The translations under genes and the position numbers were made by a program. A DNA stretch of 64,000 bases from Chryseobacterium gleum (GTDB lineage Bacteria; Bacteroidota; Bacteroidia; Flavobacteriales_D; Crocinitomicaceae). The notes beneath the pieces are model-generated. The model was not told where the DNA came from. It did not search any database and saw only the letters and a program-made list of their open reading frames with translations. Position 1 is the stretch's first letter. The number at the start of each line of letters is the position of its first letter. Shown here piece by piece: positions 1-8,594 of the stretch. The stretch spans positions 62,001-126,000 of the forward strand of contig CAMCWF010000002.1 in assembly GCA_945882095.1 (NCBI GenBank), written 5' to 3'.

Positions 1-95
1 TTATCTAAAATCGGCATTTTTGTATTGCTGCTGAGTGCGCCAGAAATGCTTTGAAGATGGCTTAGAAGTGTGCTACTTGATGTAATGAAGTTCAT
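1..95 (-). CDS. dnaN: DNA polymerase III sliding clamp (beta subunit), N-terminal fragment cut by the window edge
   Basis: Reading leftward from an ATG at 93-95, 31 codons run off the window edge without a stop. The peptide starts MNFITSSSTLLSHLQSISG and continues with SSNTKMPILD, which matches the usual start of bacterial beta clamps (a leading strand, then a leucine-rich helix with LQxISG, then NTxxPILD). The clamp tethers the replicative polymerase to DNA. It is the next minus-strand gene after gldF, gldG and the DUF4340-like gene, 84 bases downstream of the latter. Identification rests on 31 residues only. Confidence 0.85.
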   Translation of the reverse strand, partial: MNFITSSSTLLSHLQSISGALSSNTKMPILD

Positions 96-113
96 AGTCT
101 TTAAATGAGAAAA

Positions 114-121
114 CAAAAATA
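114..121 (-). promoter_or_regulatory. Candidate -7 box upstream of dnaN
   Basis: On the minus strand this reads TATTTTTG, a match to the Bacteroidota -7 consensus TAnnTTTG, 18 bases before the dnaN ATG. No convincing -33 TTG lies at the right distance, so dnaN may equally be read from the gld genes. Confidence 0.35.
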
Positions 122-179
122 ACAATAGTTTGGAAACTTATTCCATCGCGTTCATAACTCTCGGGAGATGTTGTTAATT

Positions 180-1202
180 TTATTGCATCAAGGATGGGAA
201 ATAGACATTTCCCAGTAGGATTGGGTTGAATACGTAATATTGACATTTCACCAGAGAACCATTCGGAAGTTGACACCAAAACACATTCATATCCATGTTG
301 ACCCAGGCGCCAAATTCGTCACGTTGGGGCTCTTTGGTTTTTATCCTGAACATTTTCAATTTCGTAGTTTTTCCGCTGGTTTCCTTCAAGGTTAGGACAC
401 AAAACGGGGTTGAGCGTTTCATGGCGGCACATTCCGATTTATTCAATTCAAAATTGGCTAGGTTAAAATGTATTTTATGATAGGCTTGAAGGTAGCGATA
501 TACGTTCATGGTGTCGACAACACGCAGTTTTGACCCGCGCGAAGTAACGTCAAATCGGTTTCGATTCTGAACAATCTTAAAGCTTTGGCTTGGGTTTTCG
601 AGGTTGTTAATGTCTACAGATTTAATTTGATTTGGGCTCAAGGCAAAGATTTCTGTACACATCCATTTTCTGGCATCTGCAAAAAACCTTGGAGAAATGA
701 TTCCATTTACACCTTTAATACGCATCATGACCGGTTCAGTGCTTTTTCCATCGGCTGTTTCCAACAACATAATTTGACCATAGTGATCTTGCGCGGGCGG
801 ACCGATGTACCAAGTTTTTTCATAATCACCATTGACATAAAAAGTCACCTTTGTATGCTGGGTAGACATTAATTCCGTAAATTTTTTCTGCGAATTTTTA
901 GGTAAATACCCTTTAAATTCAATGAATTTCGCAGCGTCTAGGATGTAGCTGACATTGCTTTGCGCAACACATTGCCCGTGAGAATCTGTCCAATTCCCTT
1001 CGTTGTTAACCAAAGTGATGGTGGTAGAAAGCGGGTCTTCGATGGTTATTTTTGTGATCGACGTGGTGTCTTCGATTGCAAAATCAATTCTTTCGCCGTC
1101 TGAATTCCCTTTTGACTTCATTAATTTTTGGGTTAACAAAATCAAGGCGACCAAAATGGCCAACAATCCAACCAGCAAAATGGGCTTTTTCAATCGGTTC
1201 AT
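180..1202 (-). CDS. DUF4340-like membrane-anchored protein of the gld operon
   Basis: 340 residues. An N-terminal membrane anchor (about residues 6-24, hydrophobic Leu/Ile/Ala) follows a basic MNRLKK start, with no signal cleavage site evident, so the rest probably faces the periplasm. The body resembles DUF4340 proteins, which are commonly found beside GldG-type ABC components: repeated beta-rich segments with W/Y-G motifs such as WYIGPP and FWCQLPNG. It overlaps the end of gldG by 4 bases (start at 1202, gldG stop at 1199), so the two are translationally coupled. The exact role is unknown; an accessory to the GldFG transporter is inference from position. Confidence 0.75.
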   Translation of the reverse strand: MNRLKKPILLVGLLAILVALILLTQKLMKSKGNSDGERIDFAIEDTTSITKITIEDPLSTTITLVNNEGNWTDSHGQCVAQSNVSYILDAAKFIEFKGYLPKNSQKKFTELMSTQHTKVTFYVNGDYEKTWYIGPPAQDHYGQIMLLETADGKSTEPVMMRIKGVNGIISPRFFADARKWMCTEIFALSPNQIKSVDINNLENPSQSFKIVQNRNRFDVTSRGSKLRVVDTMNVYRYLQAYHKIHFNLANFELNKSECAAMKRSTPFCVLTLKETSGKTTKLKMFRIKTKEPQRDEFGAWVNMDMNVFWCQLPNGSLVKCQYYVFNPILLGNVYFPSLMQ

Positions 1203-2986
1203 TTAGTGTATTTCATTTTACGAATGAGGAACATTACAAACCCAAAAAGTAGGATAAGCAAAACAGGTCCGAATAGGTTTAGGTACTTTAAGGTTTTTCC
1301 TTGTGATTTCACTTTCTCCTTGTCAATTTCTTTGATGTCAATTTGTCGACTTCGTATGTCTAAAACCGAATTGTCGCCCATCATATAATCCACCAGGTTT
1401 TGGATGAATTCTTGGTTTCCATAAAACAAAGGAATCCTTCTTTCGGCCAAGACGCGGTTCATTTTAAGTTCATTGAAAGGATTGGCGCGGAAAGAAATTC
1501 CTCCTTTTCCATCGGGCATAGAGTCGTATGCATTGGCAATAAATCGTCCATTTCCCACCACAAAAATCTTGCTTTCAACTTTGCTTTGGCTTAGAAATCC
1601 AGAAAGTTTTGGATCGGCAAATTTTCCTACGATCCGATTTTTAAAGTGGGATTGAAAAGTTCCTTCCGCAATGGCAGCAAGGGTGATTTTATTCACGTCA
1701 TCCTTTGGATTCTCAGCAAGTTTGGGGTTTTCACCATAAGAAGCAGGCATTGCCAAGCTGATGAGCGGTGCCAATCCGGTTTTGTTCGCATTGGTCGAGG
1801 TGGTTAAAATTTTTGTCAACTTCACACCTGTGGTATTGATGAGTTGCAGCTCGTTTGCGTATTCTAAGGAAACAGGCTCAAGGTTTCGGGTAATGGGGTG
1901 AGTAGATGGCGTTGCCAAGATGTGGAAAAACCAAGGCACCAAGGTCTGGTCAGCGTAAGGGACTATTTTAGGACCGCATTGGGCGTCAACCACTAAATTT
2001 TCATGAATTTTAATCCCATAATCAAAAAGCATGTTATCTATTTTCAGGTTTTTGCGCATGGTATGGGTTACACCTCTCGCCATTAAGGAATCATCAATGA
2101 ATTGCAGTTCGTTCATGAAAACCATGAGTTTTCCGCCTTTCATTACAAATTGATCGATAATGTATAAATCTTTGTTGGTGAAAGGGAGTTTTGGGTCTGC
2201 AATGATCAATCCATCCACGCCGTCGAGCGCGCTTAGGGTATCATTCAGATTCACTTTTGTCAACGAGAAATAAGGCGCGAGAATGGCACGGGTTCGTATG
2301 GTTTCCCCATCCTTCAATTCTCCGTGACCTTGTAAAAACGCAATGCGCTTCTTTTCAATTTGCGTGATTTTCCGTATCGCAGAAAGAAGGTTGTATTCTA
2401 AATTATTCAAGGCATTTTCTAAAGTTTCATTGAGGTTGTCCAAATTCATTGGTTTACCTGGTTGCGTTCCCGGAAGAAATTGGATGGTGGTTTCCTTAAT
2501 GATTCCATTGGAGGAATAGGCGATTTCAGCACCCGGCCACAACATCATTTGAGTTTGGGTACCGTCTTTCATGTACACAACATCCATGGGCAAAATTCCC
2601 TGACCTTGTTTATATAAATTCGTGTGGAGTGCCCTTTTTTCATCCTCCTTTGCATTCTCTGGATTGGGATTTATGAACTGATATTCAATGCGATTTCCCG
2701 CCAAGTCTTTAAAATCTTTTAACTTATCTTCAATGGCATTTCTAAAACTTTGTAGGTCAGCAGGTAAATCACCATCGAGGTAAATTTTTACTGAAATTCG
2801 ATTGGGAAAGTTTTTTTCTTCACTTAAAAACCGCTTGGTTCCCGGTGCCAAAGAATAGCGCTGGTCTTCCGTCATGTCGGCTTTCATATGGACCAAAGAA
2901 CCAATAACATTTAAGAAAATAAGGATGGCCACCAAACCCAAAAAGTAGCTCCAATTATAAAAACCTTTTGAACTTCTTTTAGCCAT
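1199..2986 (-). CDS. gldG: Gliding motility ABC transporter auxiliary component GldG
   Basis: 595 residues, the usual length for GldG. There is one membrane segment near the N-terminus (about residues 13-31) and a second at the C-terminus (about 571-590), with a large extracytoplasmic region between that resembles the ABC-type uncharacterised transport domain. The N-terminal stretch DMTEDQRYSLAPGTKRFL is characteristic of the family. In Flavobacterium johnsoniae GldG works with the permease GldF and the ATPase GldA and is needed for gliding; what it transports is not known. It lies 3 bases downstream of gldF and overlaps the DUF4340-like gene. gldA is not in the window. Confidence 0.93.
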   Translation of the reverse strand: MAKRSSKGFYNWSYFLGLVAILIFLNVIGSLVHMKADMTEDQRYSLAPGTKRFLSEEKNFPNRISVKIYLDGDLPADLQSFRNAIEDKLKDFKDLAGNRIEYQFINPNPENAKEDEKRALHTNLYKQGQGILPMDVVYMKDGTQTQMMLWPGAEIAYSSNGIIKETTIQFLPGTQPGKPMNLDNLNETLENALNNLEYNLLSAIRKITQIEKKRIAFLQGHGELKDGETIRTRAILAPYFSLTKVNLNDTLSALDGVDGLIIADPKLPFTNKDLYIIDQFVMKGGKLMVFMNELQFIDDSLMARGVTHTMRKNLKIDNMLFDYGIKIHENLVVDAQCGPKIVPYADQTLVPWFFHILATPSTHPITRNLEPVSLEYANELQLINTTGVKLTKILTTSTNANKTGLAPLISLAMPASYGENPKLAENPKDDVNKITLAAIAEGTFQSHFKNRIVGKFADPKLSGFLSQSKVESKIFVVGNGRFIANAYDSMPDGKGGISFRANPFNELKMNRVLAERRIPLFYGNQEFIQNLVDYMMGDNSVLDIRSRQIDIKEIDKEKVKSQGKTLKYLNLFGPVLLILLFGFVMFLIRKMKYTK

Positions 2987-2989
2987 GTT

Positions 2990-3721
2990 CTATTTCTTAA
3001 GGGTTTTAAGGATGATCAATGAAGCGCTTAGGAAGAAGACAATCAGGGAGAGGAAATAAACCAAATCTCCCGCCACAATAACGCCTTTTTTAATGGATTC
3101 ATAGTGCGTACTAATGCTAAAATATTGAATGATGTAATCTAAATTTCCAAATTGGGCATAAGACCCTAGTAAGGTTAACCCGTCGTAAAGAAAGTAGCAT
3201 AAGGACATCGAAATAATGAACGCGACAATTTGACTCGAGGTGAGGGTGGAAGCGAAAATACCGATGGAAACGAACGTAGCACCTAAAAGCAATAGTCCCA
3301 AATAAGAAGTAAAAGTAGCGCCATTGTCGATGATACCAACAGGTTTGCCAAGGTAATAAACCGAAGCATAATAGATGAGGGTAGGGATAATTGAAATTAG
3401 CAACAAGGTAATCCCCGCAAAATACTTAGCCAACAAGATGCCTAAATCTGAAATCGGACGTGTAAACAACAACTCTATGGTTCCCGTTCTGCGTTCCTCT
3501 GCAATGGACCGCATGGTGATGGCGGGAATGAGTACCAAGAAAATATAGGGTGAGCTATTGAAAAAAGGAATTAAATCTGCTTGGGAACCTTCAAGAATGT
3601 TGGTGTTGGAGGAAAGCATCCAATTGAAAAGCCAGCTTGCGATGAGGTAAATCAAGATGAACACATACCCAACCACCGAACTTAGAAAACTTCTGACTTC
3701 CTTTAAATAGAGCGCAACCAT
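2990..3721 (-). CDS. gldF: Gliding motility ABC transporter permease GldF
   Basis: 243 residues with six predicted membrane segments (the first at about 15-35, the last at about 220-240), an ABC-2-type permease. The conserved cytoplasmic loop RSIAEERRTGTIELLFTRPI is present after the second segment and marks the GldF/NosY-like permease group. It is the first gene of the minus-strand gldF-gldG-DUF4340 unit and is followed after 3 bases by gldG. The ATPase partner GldA must be encoded elsewhere. The family is known from gliding Bacteroidota, but close homologues also occur in non-gliding relatives, so gliding in this organism is not proved. Confidence 0.93.
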   Translation of the reverse strand: MVALYLKEVRSFLSSVVGYVFILIYLIASWLFNWMLSSNTNILEGSQADLIPFFNSSPYIFLVLIPAITMRSIAEERRTGTIELLFTRPISDLGILLAKYFAGITLLLISIIPTLIYYASVYYLGKPVGIIDNGATFTSYLGLLLLGATFVSIGIFASTLTSSQIVAFIISMSLCYFLYDGLTLLGSYAQFGNLDYIIQYFSISTHYESIKKGVIVAGDLVYFLSLIVFFLSASLIILKTLKK

Positions 3722-3743
3722 GTTAAAATTTATATCGGAAGTT

Positions 3744-3751
3744 CAAAATTA
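3744..3751 (-). promoter_or_regulatory. Candidate -7 box of the gldF operon
   Basis: The minus strand reads TAATTTTG, a full match to TAnnTTTG, 22 bases before the gldF ATG. The nearest upstream TTG is only 12 bases away, shorter than the usual 17-23, so the call rests on the -7 box and position. Confidence 0.4.
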
Positions 3752-3807
3752 GGATTTTCCGCGCAATGTGAGCTGAATTTCTTCCCTTGAACTTATCGAC
3801 AACAAGA

Positions 3808-4110
3808 TTACGAATTAAATCCATTGTAATAATCTGCAACGGTCCACGCTCCGGCTTTTTCTTTGAAGAAAGGTTTAATCTTTGACCACAGTCCTTTAAA
3901 TGTATCTGAATTTCGATAGTTTTCCAAGGCTGATTCGCTTTCCCATTGACTGTACGTAAAGAAAAGTCCCGCCTCAGTTTCTGACCGCATTAGTTTCATT
4001 CCCATGCAGCCCTCAAATTGATTTACTTTGTGTTTTACGTCCTCAAAGCTGTCAAGAAAATCTTGAACCTTATCATGATGAAAGTGAAGTTTTACAATGC
4101 GTGTAATCAA
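3808..4110 (-). CDS. Antibiotic biosynthesis monooxygenase (ABM)-fold protein
   Basis: 100 residues, the size of a single ABM/dimeric alpha-beta-barrel domain. The pattern fits the family: a first strand with MITRIVKLHF, a helix, a central FEGCMGMKLMRSE strand pair, then FFTYSQWESESALENYR, where the WxSxxAxxxY motif is typical. Members range from heme-degrading enzymes to quinol monooxygenases, and many have no known substrate; no heme-ligand pattern is clear here. Its ATG overlaps the stop of the SAM hydroxide adenosyltransferase gene by 4 bases, so the two are co-translated. The function of the pair is unknown. Confidence 0.8.
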   Translation of the reverse strand: MITRIVKLHFHHDKVQDFLDSFEDVKHKVNQFEGCMGMKLMRSETEAGLFFTYSQWESESALENYRNSDTFKGLWSKIKPFFKEKAGAWTVADYYNGFNS

Positions 4111-4982
4111 TACATTTCATTTAAAGTGGTGATGGATCCTGCTGGGTAAAAGGTAACACGCACGATTTCGCCCAAACGTACCCCAAACAATTTATTGGCA
4201 CCTCCATTTCCTTCGTTCGCGCCTTGGTTTATGGCGATTTCTAAGCGATTATTGGTGTTAAATATCGCCAATCGCTCTCCAATGGGCACTTCATTGTAGG
4301 CTTTTGACAAGGTGTCAATGTCATTGGATCGCTTAATGTAACTTATTATGAAAGGTGTTTTTTCGCCATACCGTTCAAAATCCGATTTCAATATATTGGT
4401 GATGATGTTCCCAAAGGCATCGATGTGAATAACCGCGCCTTGAATTTGGTTCTTTTCGATCAATGGAGCCTGTACAAAGGCACGTTTGTAAGATTCTACT
4501 TCCTTACAAAATGAAGTGAAAGGGGTTTTTTGCGAAATTTTTAAAGCCAAGTCCACAAAGCAATCCCGCATGGTGAAAATCAAATGGCCTTCCTGCGATG
4601 GCTCAGGAACATAACGGTAAACGCGATCGGGTACATCATCCCCAAGAAATGCGCCGATAAACCCATTGTCATTGGAGATAAAGTACTGAGACTTAAAAAT
4701 AACAATGGTGGGAAACGAAATGGCATTTTCGAGGTAAGTTGAAAGCGTTGATGAAGGAAGGAGCGGTTCAGCATCGACGCCCATAATATGAATGGTGCCG
4801 TCTGGAAAAGATTCAAAACATGAACGTAAGTGGTAGGCAGCCTCTAAATTGTCGAATGGACGAACCTCATGTGTGATGTCAACAATCTGTGCGCCCGGAA
4901 TTTTCTTGTAAATCATCCCCTTAACCGAAGCGATGTAATAATCCCTTTGGCCGATGTCAGATGTTAGGGTTATGATTTGCAT
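4107..4982 (-). CDS. SAM hydroxide adenosyltransferase (DUF62; chlorinase/fluorinase superfamily)
   Basis: 291 residues, typical length. The start MQIITLTSDIGQRDYYIASVKG and the following IVDITHEVRPFDNLEAAY carry the conserved Asp and His motifs of the family, and the C-terminal half has the INQGANEG motif that closes the active site. Characterised non-halogenating members split S-adenosylmethionine with hydroxide to adenosine and methionine. Nothing here suggests a halogenase: the 20-odd-residue loop of fluorinases is not evident. The enzyme is cytoplasmic. It is the first gene of a two-gene unit with the ABM-fold protein and is divergent from the PhoH gene. Confidence 0.88.
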   Translation of the reverse strand: MQIITLTSDIGQRDYYIASVKGMIYKKIPGAQIVDITHEVRPFDNLEAAYHLRSCFESFPDGTIHIMGVDAEPLLPSSTLSTYLENAISFPTIVIFKSQYFISNDNGFIGAFLGDDVPDRVYRYVPEPSQEGHLIFTMRDCFVDLALKISQKTPFTSFCKEVESYKRAFVQAPLIEKNQIQGAVIHIDAFGNIITNILKSDFERYGEKTPFIISYIKRSNDIDTLSKAYNEVPIGERLAIFNTNNRLEIAINQGANEGNGGANKLFGVRLGEIVRVTFYPAGSITTLNEMY

Positions 4983-5019
4983 TTTTTTTCGCTCGTGTTT
5001 GGTATTTTTTTAATTTTAC

Positions 5020-5051
5020 CAAAAGTAAATTTTTTTCTTACAGGTATTCAA
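5020..5051 (-). promoter_or_regulatory. Promoter of the SAM hydroxide adenosyltransferase operon
   Basis: On the minus strand a TTG at 5051-5049 is followed after 21 bases by TACTTTTG at 5027-5020. This fits the Bacteroidota pattern TTG-N17-23-TAnnTTTG. The start codon lies about 38 bases further on. Confidence 0.6.
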
Positions 5052-5068
5052 ATACAACATAACTTTAA

Positions 5069-6058
5069 TTGAACTTAAGCATCCGGAACATAGAGTTGGA
5101 AGGCGTTAATCCCGCTGCTTTTTTTGGCGTGAATAACCTCAACCTGAAGCACCTAAAATCGCATTTTCCAAAATTATCCATCGTTGCCCGTGGCAATAAA
5201 ATCACCGTAAAGGGAGACGAAGAAATGCTCGATCATTTCGAGGTTAAGTTTAACCTGATGGTTCAACATTTCTTGCAATTTAATGTCCTGAGTGAAAACA
5301 ACATAGACAACCTAATGCTTGCAGATGGGGAGAAATTGTTAAACACCGATAACGGTTCTGAGACCTTGGTGTTCGGAAACGGTGGCGTAAAAATAAAAGC
5401 CAGAACAATCAACCAAAAAAAGTTGGTCGATGCCATTCAAAAAAACGACATGGTATTTGCCATCGGTCCAGCTGGCACCGGTAAAACCTATACAGCTGTA
5501 GCCATGGCCGTACGCGCCCTAAAGGCCAAAGAAGTCAAACGAATCGTGTTGACAAGGCCTGCCGTAGAAGCTGGAGAAAATTTGGGATTCCTACCAGGAG
5601 ACCTAAAAGAAAAATTAGATCCCTATTTGATGCCATTGTACGACGCACTTCGCGACATGATTCCCCCCGAAAAACTTGCAGACATGTTGGAATTTGGCGT
5701 GATAGAAATTGCCCCCCTCGCATTCATGCGCGGAAGGACCTTAGACAAGGCGTTCGTAATCCTAGATGAAGCACAAAACACTACCCTGATGCAAATGAAA
5801 ATGTTCCTAACACGTATGGGAATGACCGCAAAATTTGTAATCACCGGAGACATGTCTCAAGTTGACTTGCCCTCCCGACAACGTTCTGGTTTGGCCTATG
5901 CGACACACATATTAAAAGACATTGAAGGCATTGAGATCATAAAAATGGGTCACAGCGACATCATTCGTCATAAACTAATCTCCAAAATAATTCAAGCTTT
6001 CGACGAAGCAGAGTTGGCAGAAAATTCTAAAAAAAATGAATCAAACACTCAAAAATGA
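5069..6058 (+). CDS. PhoH-like ATPase
   Basis: 329 residues. Walker A GPAGTGKT is at residues 133-140 and Walker B VILDEAQN at about 230-237, with the PhoH signature [18 protein letters not shown] between them; the [10 protein letters not shown] segment follows. The N-terminal 110 residues are a KH-like region. Family members are cytoplasmic nucleotide-binding proteins linked to RNA metabolism and, in E. coli, to phosphate starvation; the precise role is unsettled. The start is TTG ([13 protein letters not shown] by homology), since no ATG lies close upstream in frame. Its 3-prime end overlaps purC by 23 bases. Confidence 0.92.
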   Translation: MNLSIRNIELEGVNPAAFFGVNNLNLKHLKSHFPKLSIVARGNKITVKGDEEMLDHFEVKFNLMVQHFLQFNVLSENNIDNLMLADGEKLLNTDNGSETLVFGNGGVKIKARTINQKKLVDAIQKNDMVFAIGPAGTGKTYTAVAMAVRALKAKEVKRIVLTRPAVEAGENLGFLPGDLKEKLDPYLMPLYDALRDMIPPEKLADMLEFGVIEIAPLAFMRGRTLDKAFVILDEAQNTTLMQMKMFLTRMGMTAKFVITGDMSQVDLPSRQRSGLAYATHILKDIEGIEIIKMGHSDIIRHKLISKIIQAFDEAELAENSKKNESNTQK

Positions 6059-6986
6059 GTTCTTTACTTTTCCCGGACAAACCAATGTTTACCATGGTAA
6101 GGTGCGGGATGTGTATACCTTAAACGATGGCAGATTGGTCATGGTGGCTTCGGATAGAATAAGTGCTTTTGACCATATTTTACCCAAAGCAATTCCCTAC
6201 AAAGGCCAGGTGTTAAACCAAGTCGCAACCTATTTCTTGTCAGAAACTAAGGACATCGTCCCCAATTGGCTTCAACATGCTCCCGATCCGAATGTGTCGA
6301 TAGGCTTTGCTTGCGAGCCCATTCGCGTAGAAATGGTCATTCGTGGTTATTTGGCAGGGCATGCCGCTCGGGAATACAATGCAGGCAAACGCTCGATATG
6401 TGGGGTTCAAATGCCAGAAAACATGATTGAAAATGATAAATTCCCTGATCCAATCATTACGCCAGCAGTTAAAGCAGAAGAAGGTCATGATGAAGACATC
6501 TCAAGGGAAGATATTCTTGCCAAGAACCTGGTTCCGGAAACCATCTATGTGCAAATGGAAAAATATACACGAGAATTGTTTGCGCGAGGCACAGAAATGG
6601 CAGCAAAGCAAGGTTTGATTTTGGTGGATACCAAATACGAATTTGGTTTGTTAGATGGAAAGGTTGTGCTCATCGATGAAATTCATACCCCAGATTCTTC
6701 AAGGTATTTTTATGCGGACGGGTATGAGCAGCGACAATTCAATCAGGAGCCACAATTGCAGCTTTCCAAAGAGTTTGTTAGAATCTGGCTGATAGAAAAT
6801 GGTTTTCAAGGATTGGAAGGTCAAACCCTGCCAACAATGCCTGATGAATTTGTGAAGGTTGTTTCGGATCGATACATTGAGCTTTATGAGAAAATTACAG
6901 GGAAAAAGTTTATAAAACCTGACCAAACCAACCTAATCGACCGGATTAATCAAAACGTTAAAAACTACCTACTCTCCACCAAATAA
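6036..6986 (+). CDS. purC: Phosphoribosylaminoimidazole-succinocarboxamide synthase (SAICAR synthetase)
   Basis: 316 residues, in the range of the longer bacterial/eukaryotic-like PurC. It joins CAIR and aspartate with ATP in purine synthesis. Visible motifs are GKVRDVY near residue 20, ASDRISAFD at about 39-47, [13 protein letters not shown], the [10 protein letters not shown] motif and [14 protein letters not shown]. The ATG overlaps the end of the PhoH gene, and its stop overlaps the 3-prime end of the convergent alkaline phosphatase gene by 18 bases, so no separate terminator fits between them. Confidence 0.96.
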   Translation: MNQTLKNEFFTFPGQTNVYHGKVRDVYTLNDGRLVMVASDRISAFDHILPKAIPYKGQVLNQVATYFLSETKDIVPNWLQHAPDPNVSIGFACEPIRVEMVIRGYLAGHAAREYNAGKRSICGVQMPENMIENDKFPDPIITPAVKAEEGHDEDISREDILAKNLVPETIYVQMEKYTRELFARGTEMAAKQGLILVDTKYEFGLLDGKVVLIDEIHTPDSSRYFYADGYEQRQFNQEPQLQLSKEFVRIWLIENGFQGLEGQTLPTMPDEFVKVVSDRYIELYEKITGKKFIKPDQTNLIDRINQNVKNYLLSTK

Positions 6987-8594
6987 TTCCACAATGGGAC
7001 GTCCAATCATACTTCCATTTCGCTGTAAATTAAGGAAATGTGTAAGGGTAGGAGCGACGTCAACTATTTGAATCGGACGAACAATCTCTTGGTGTTTTAA
7101 ATGGTTGCCATACCACAACAAAGGAACATGGGTGTCGTAGTTGTAAGCCGCACCGTGGGAGGTTCCTTTGTGACTTGCTTCCGTATCTTCATCCACTGAT
7201 AAATATCCTGGTTTTAAAATAAAAAGTACATCTCCACTTCTGTCTTTGTGAAATCCTTCGCGAATCATTTTTACCCAGGGGTCATCCGAACTTCCTGAAG
7301 TAAGCTGCATGGACGTGGCTGAACATTTCACTTCAGGCATAGAAAGTACCCATTCATTGGTTTGGTTGATCACAGTGTGCAAGTCTAAATTCAAAGAATC
7401 AATGGCGCGATGGTTTAAATAGATGTTTAAATTCTCTTCTTTCTCAACCAAGGATGCCCCAAAGGTTTCCTTTTGTAAAGATTTAATTTTGGCCATGGCT
7501 TTTTTCGCATCGAAATAGCCTCCGGGAAGTTTTTGGTCCTTCAACTGTTGAGGTACAGGAACCACCGCATGGTCAGCGGTTAGAAAAAGCAAGTAATCAT
7601 TTTTCCCAATGGTTTTGTCTAAATACGTCATCAACTTCGAAAGGTCTTTATCCAAACGAATATAAATGTCCTCAATTTCCATGGAATAAGGTCCAAAGGC
7701 ATGTCCCACCAAATCTGGCGTAGAATAGCTGATGCACAACATGTCTGTCACATCTTTTTTACTTCCCAATTCGGTTTGGTTTATGGTTTCAATGGCCAAG
7801 TCTGTGAGCAGCGTATTCGCAAATGGAGAGAGGCAAAACATACTGTAATTTCCTTTGGCAAACTGCGTGAAGTTATAAGGGAATTCAGGGGTTTTCTTCC
7901 CTTCCAAAGTTACTTCGTAAGGGGAATTATCAAGTTGATTGATGTAGGATTCTTTGGATACAGACAAATTCCAATCCTGTAAATACGTATCTGCATTGTG
8001 GGTTGCGTTAAAAGTCACCAACCATTCTGGAAGGTTCTCACCAAAATAGGAGCTTGAAATGAATTTCCCTGTGGTATTGTCATTCCAAAAGGTTCCATTG
8101 CTTAAATGCCCTCCTGGCAGAATGGCTCCTCGATCCTTGATAGACATCGCATAAACCCGGGCATCTGGGTATGTCATTTTTAATTGATCCGTCAGGGTTA
8201 CGGTTTCAAGGTTGTGGGGAGATGCTTTGCCTTTTTTAGAATCACTTCCCACGGTGTGTACGCTTTCATCGGCGACACAATTTGTCATTTTTTGCGTGCT
8301 TCGAACGTACCATTCGTTGTTTACAATGCCATGGTTAGAGGGGGTTGTACCCGTATAAATGGAAGCATGGCCAGGTCCGGTAACTGTGGGGACATAGTTG
8401 TAATTTGTATTTCTACAATTCACCCCTTTTGTCATCAAGCGGTTAAACCCACCTTTTTCAAAGTGCGGTTGAAACCGATAGAGGTATTCGTAACACATTT
8501 GATCCACGACAATGCCTACAACCAATTTTGGTTTTTGACTGAAAAATAAGAATGTAAAAGATGAAAAGAGTAGGGTAATGAAAATTCGTTGCAT
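6969..8594 (-). CDS. pafA: PafA-like secreted alkaline phosphatase
   Basis: 541 residues with an N-terminal signal sequence (about 1-19, ending FFSQ). It belongs to the alkaline phosphatase superfamily and most resembles PafA of Chryseobacterium. The first metal ligand Asp is D31 in VVDQM, and the nucleophile is T72 in [12 protein letters not shown]. The substrate-binding Lys/Arg pair sits in [13 protein letters not shown]; the second metal site is in [22 protein letters not shown] and [11 protein letters not shown]. That set indicates a phosphate monoesterase, probably periplasmic or surface-exposed. The ATG overlaps the stop of the VWD gene by one base, placing it third in an operon with a response regulator. 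Confidence 0.9.
   Translation of the reverse strand: MQRIFITLLFSSFTFLFFSQKPKLVVGIVVDQMCYEYLYRFQPHFEKGGFNRLMTKGVNCRNTNYNYVPTVTGPGHASIYTGTTPSNHGIVNNEWYVRSTQKMTNCVADESVHTVGSDSKKGKASPHNLETVTLTDQLKMTYPDARVYAMSIKDRGAILPGGHLSNGTFWNDNTTGKFISSSYFGENLPEWLVTFNATHNADTYLQDWNLSVSKESYINQLDNSPYEVTLEGKKTPEFPYNFTQFAKGNYSMFCLSPFANTLLTDLAIETINQTELGSKKDVTDMLCISYSTPDLVGHAFGPYSMEIEDIYIRLDKDLSKLMTYLDKTIGKNDYLLFLTADHAVVPVPQQLKDQKLPGGYFDAKKAMAKIKSLQKETFGASLVEKEENLNIYLNHRAIDSLNLDLHTVINQTNEWVLSMPEVKCSATSMQLTSGSSDDPWVKMIREGFHKDRSGDVLFILKPGYLSVDEDTEASHKGTSHGAAYNYDTHVPLLWYGNHLKHQEIVRPIQIVDVAPTLTHFLNLQRNGSMIGRPIVELFGGE

Noticed and set aside
73-279. 68-residue minus-strand ORF across the DUF4340-dnaN gap
   Set aside because: It runs out of frame through the DUF4340 gene end and the dnaN leader and overlaps the dnaN start; the dnaN N-terminus in another frame explains the region better.
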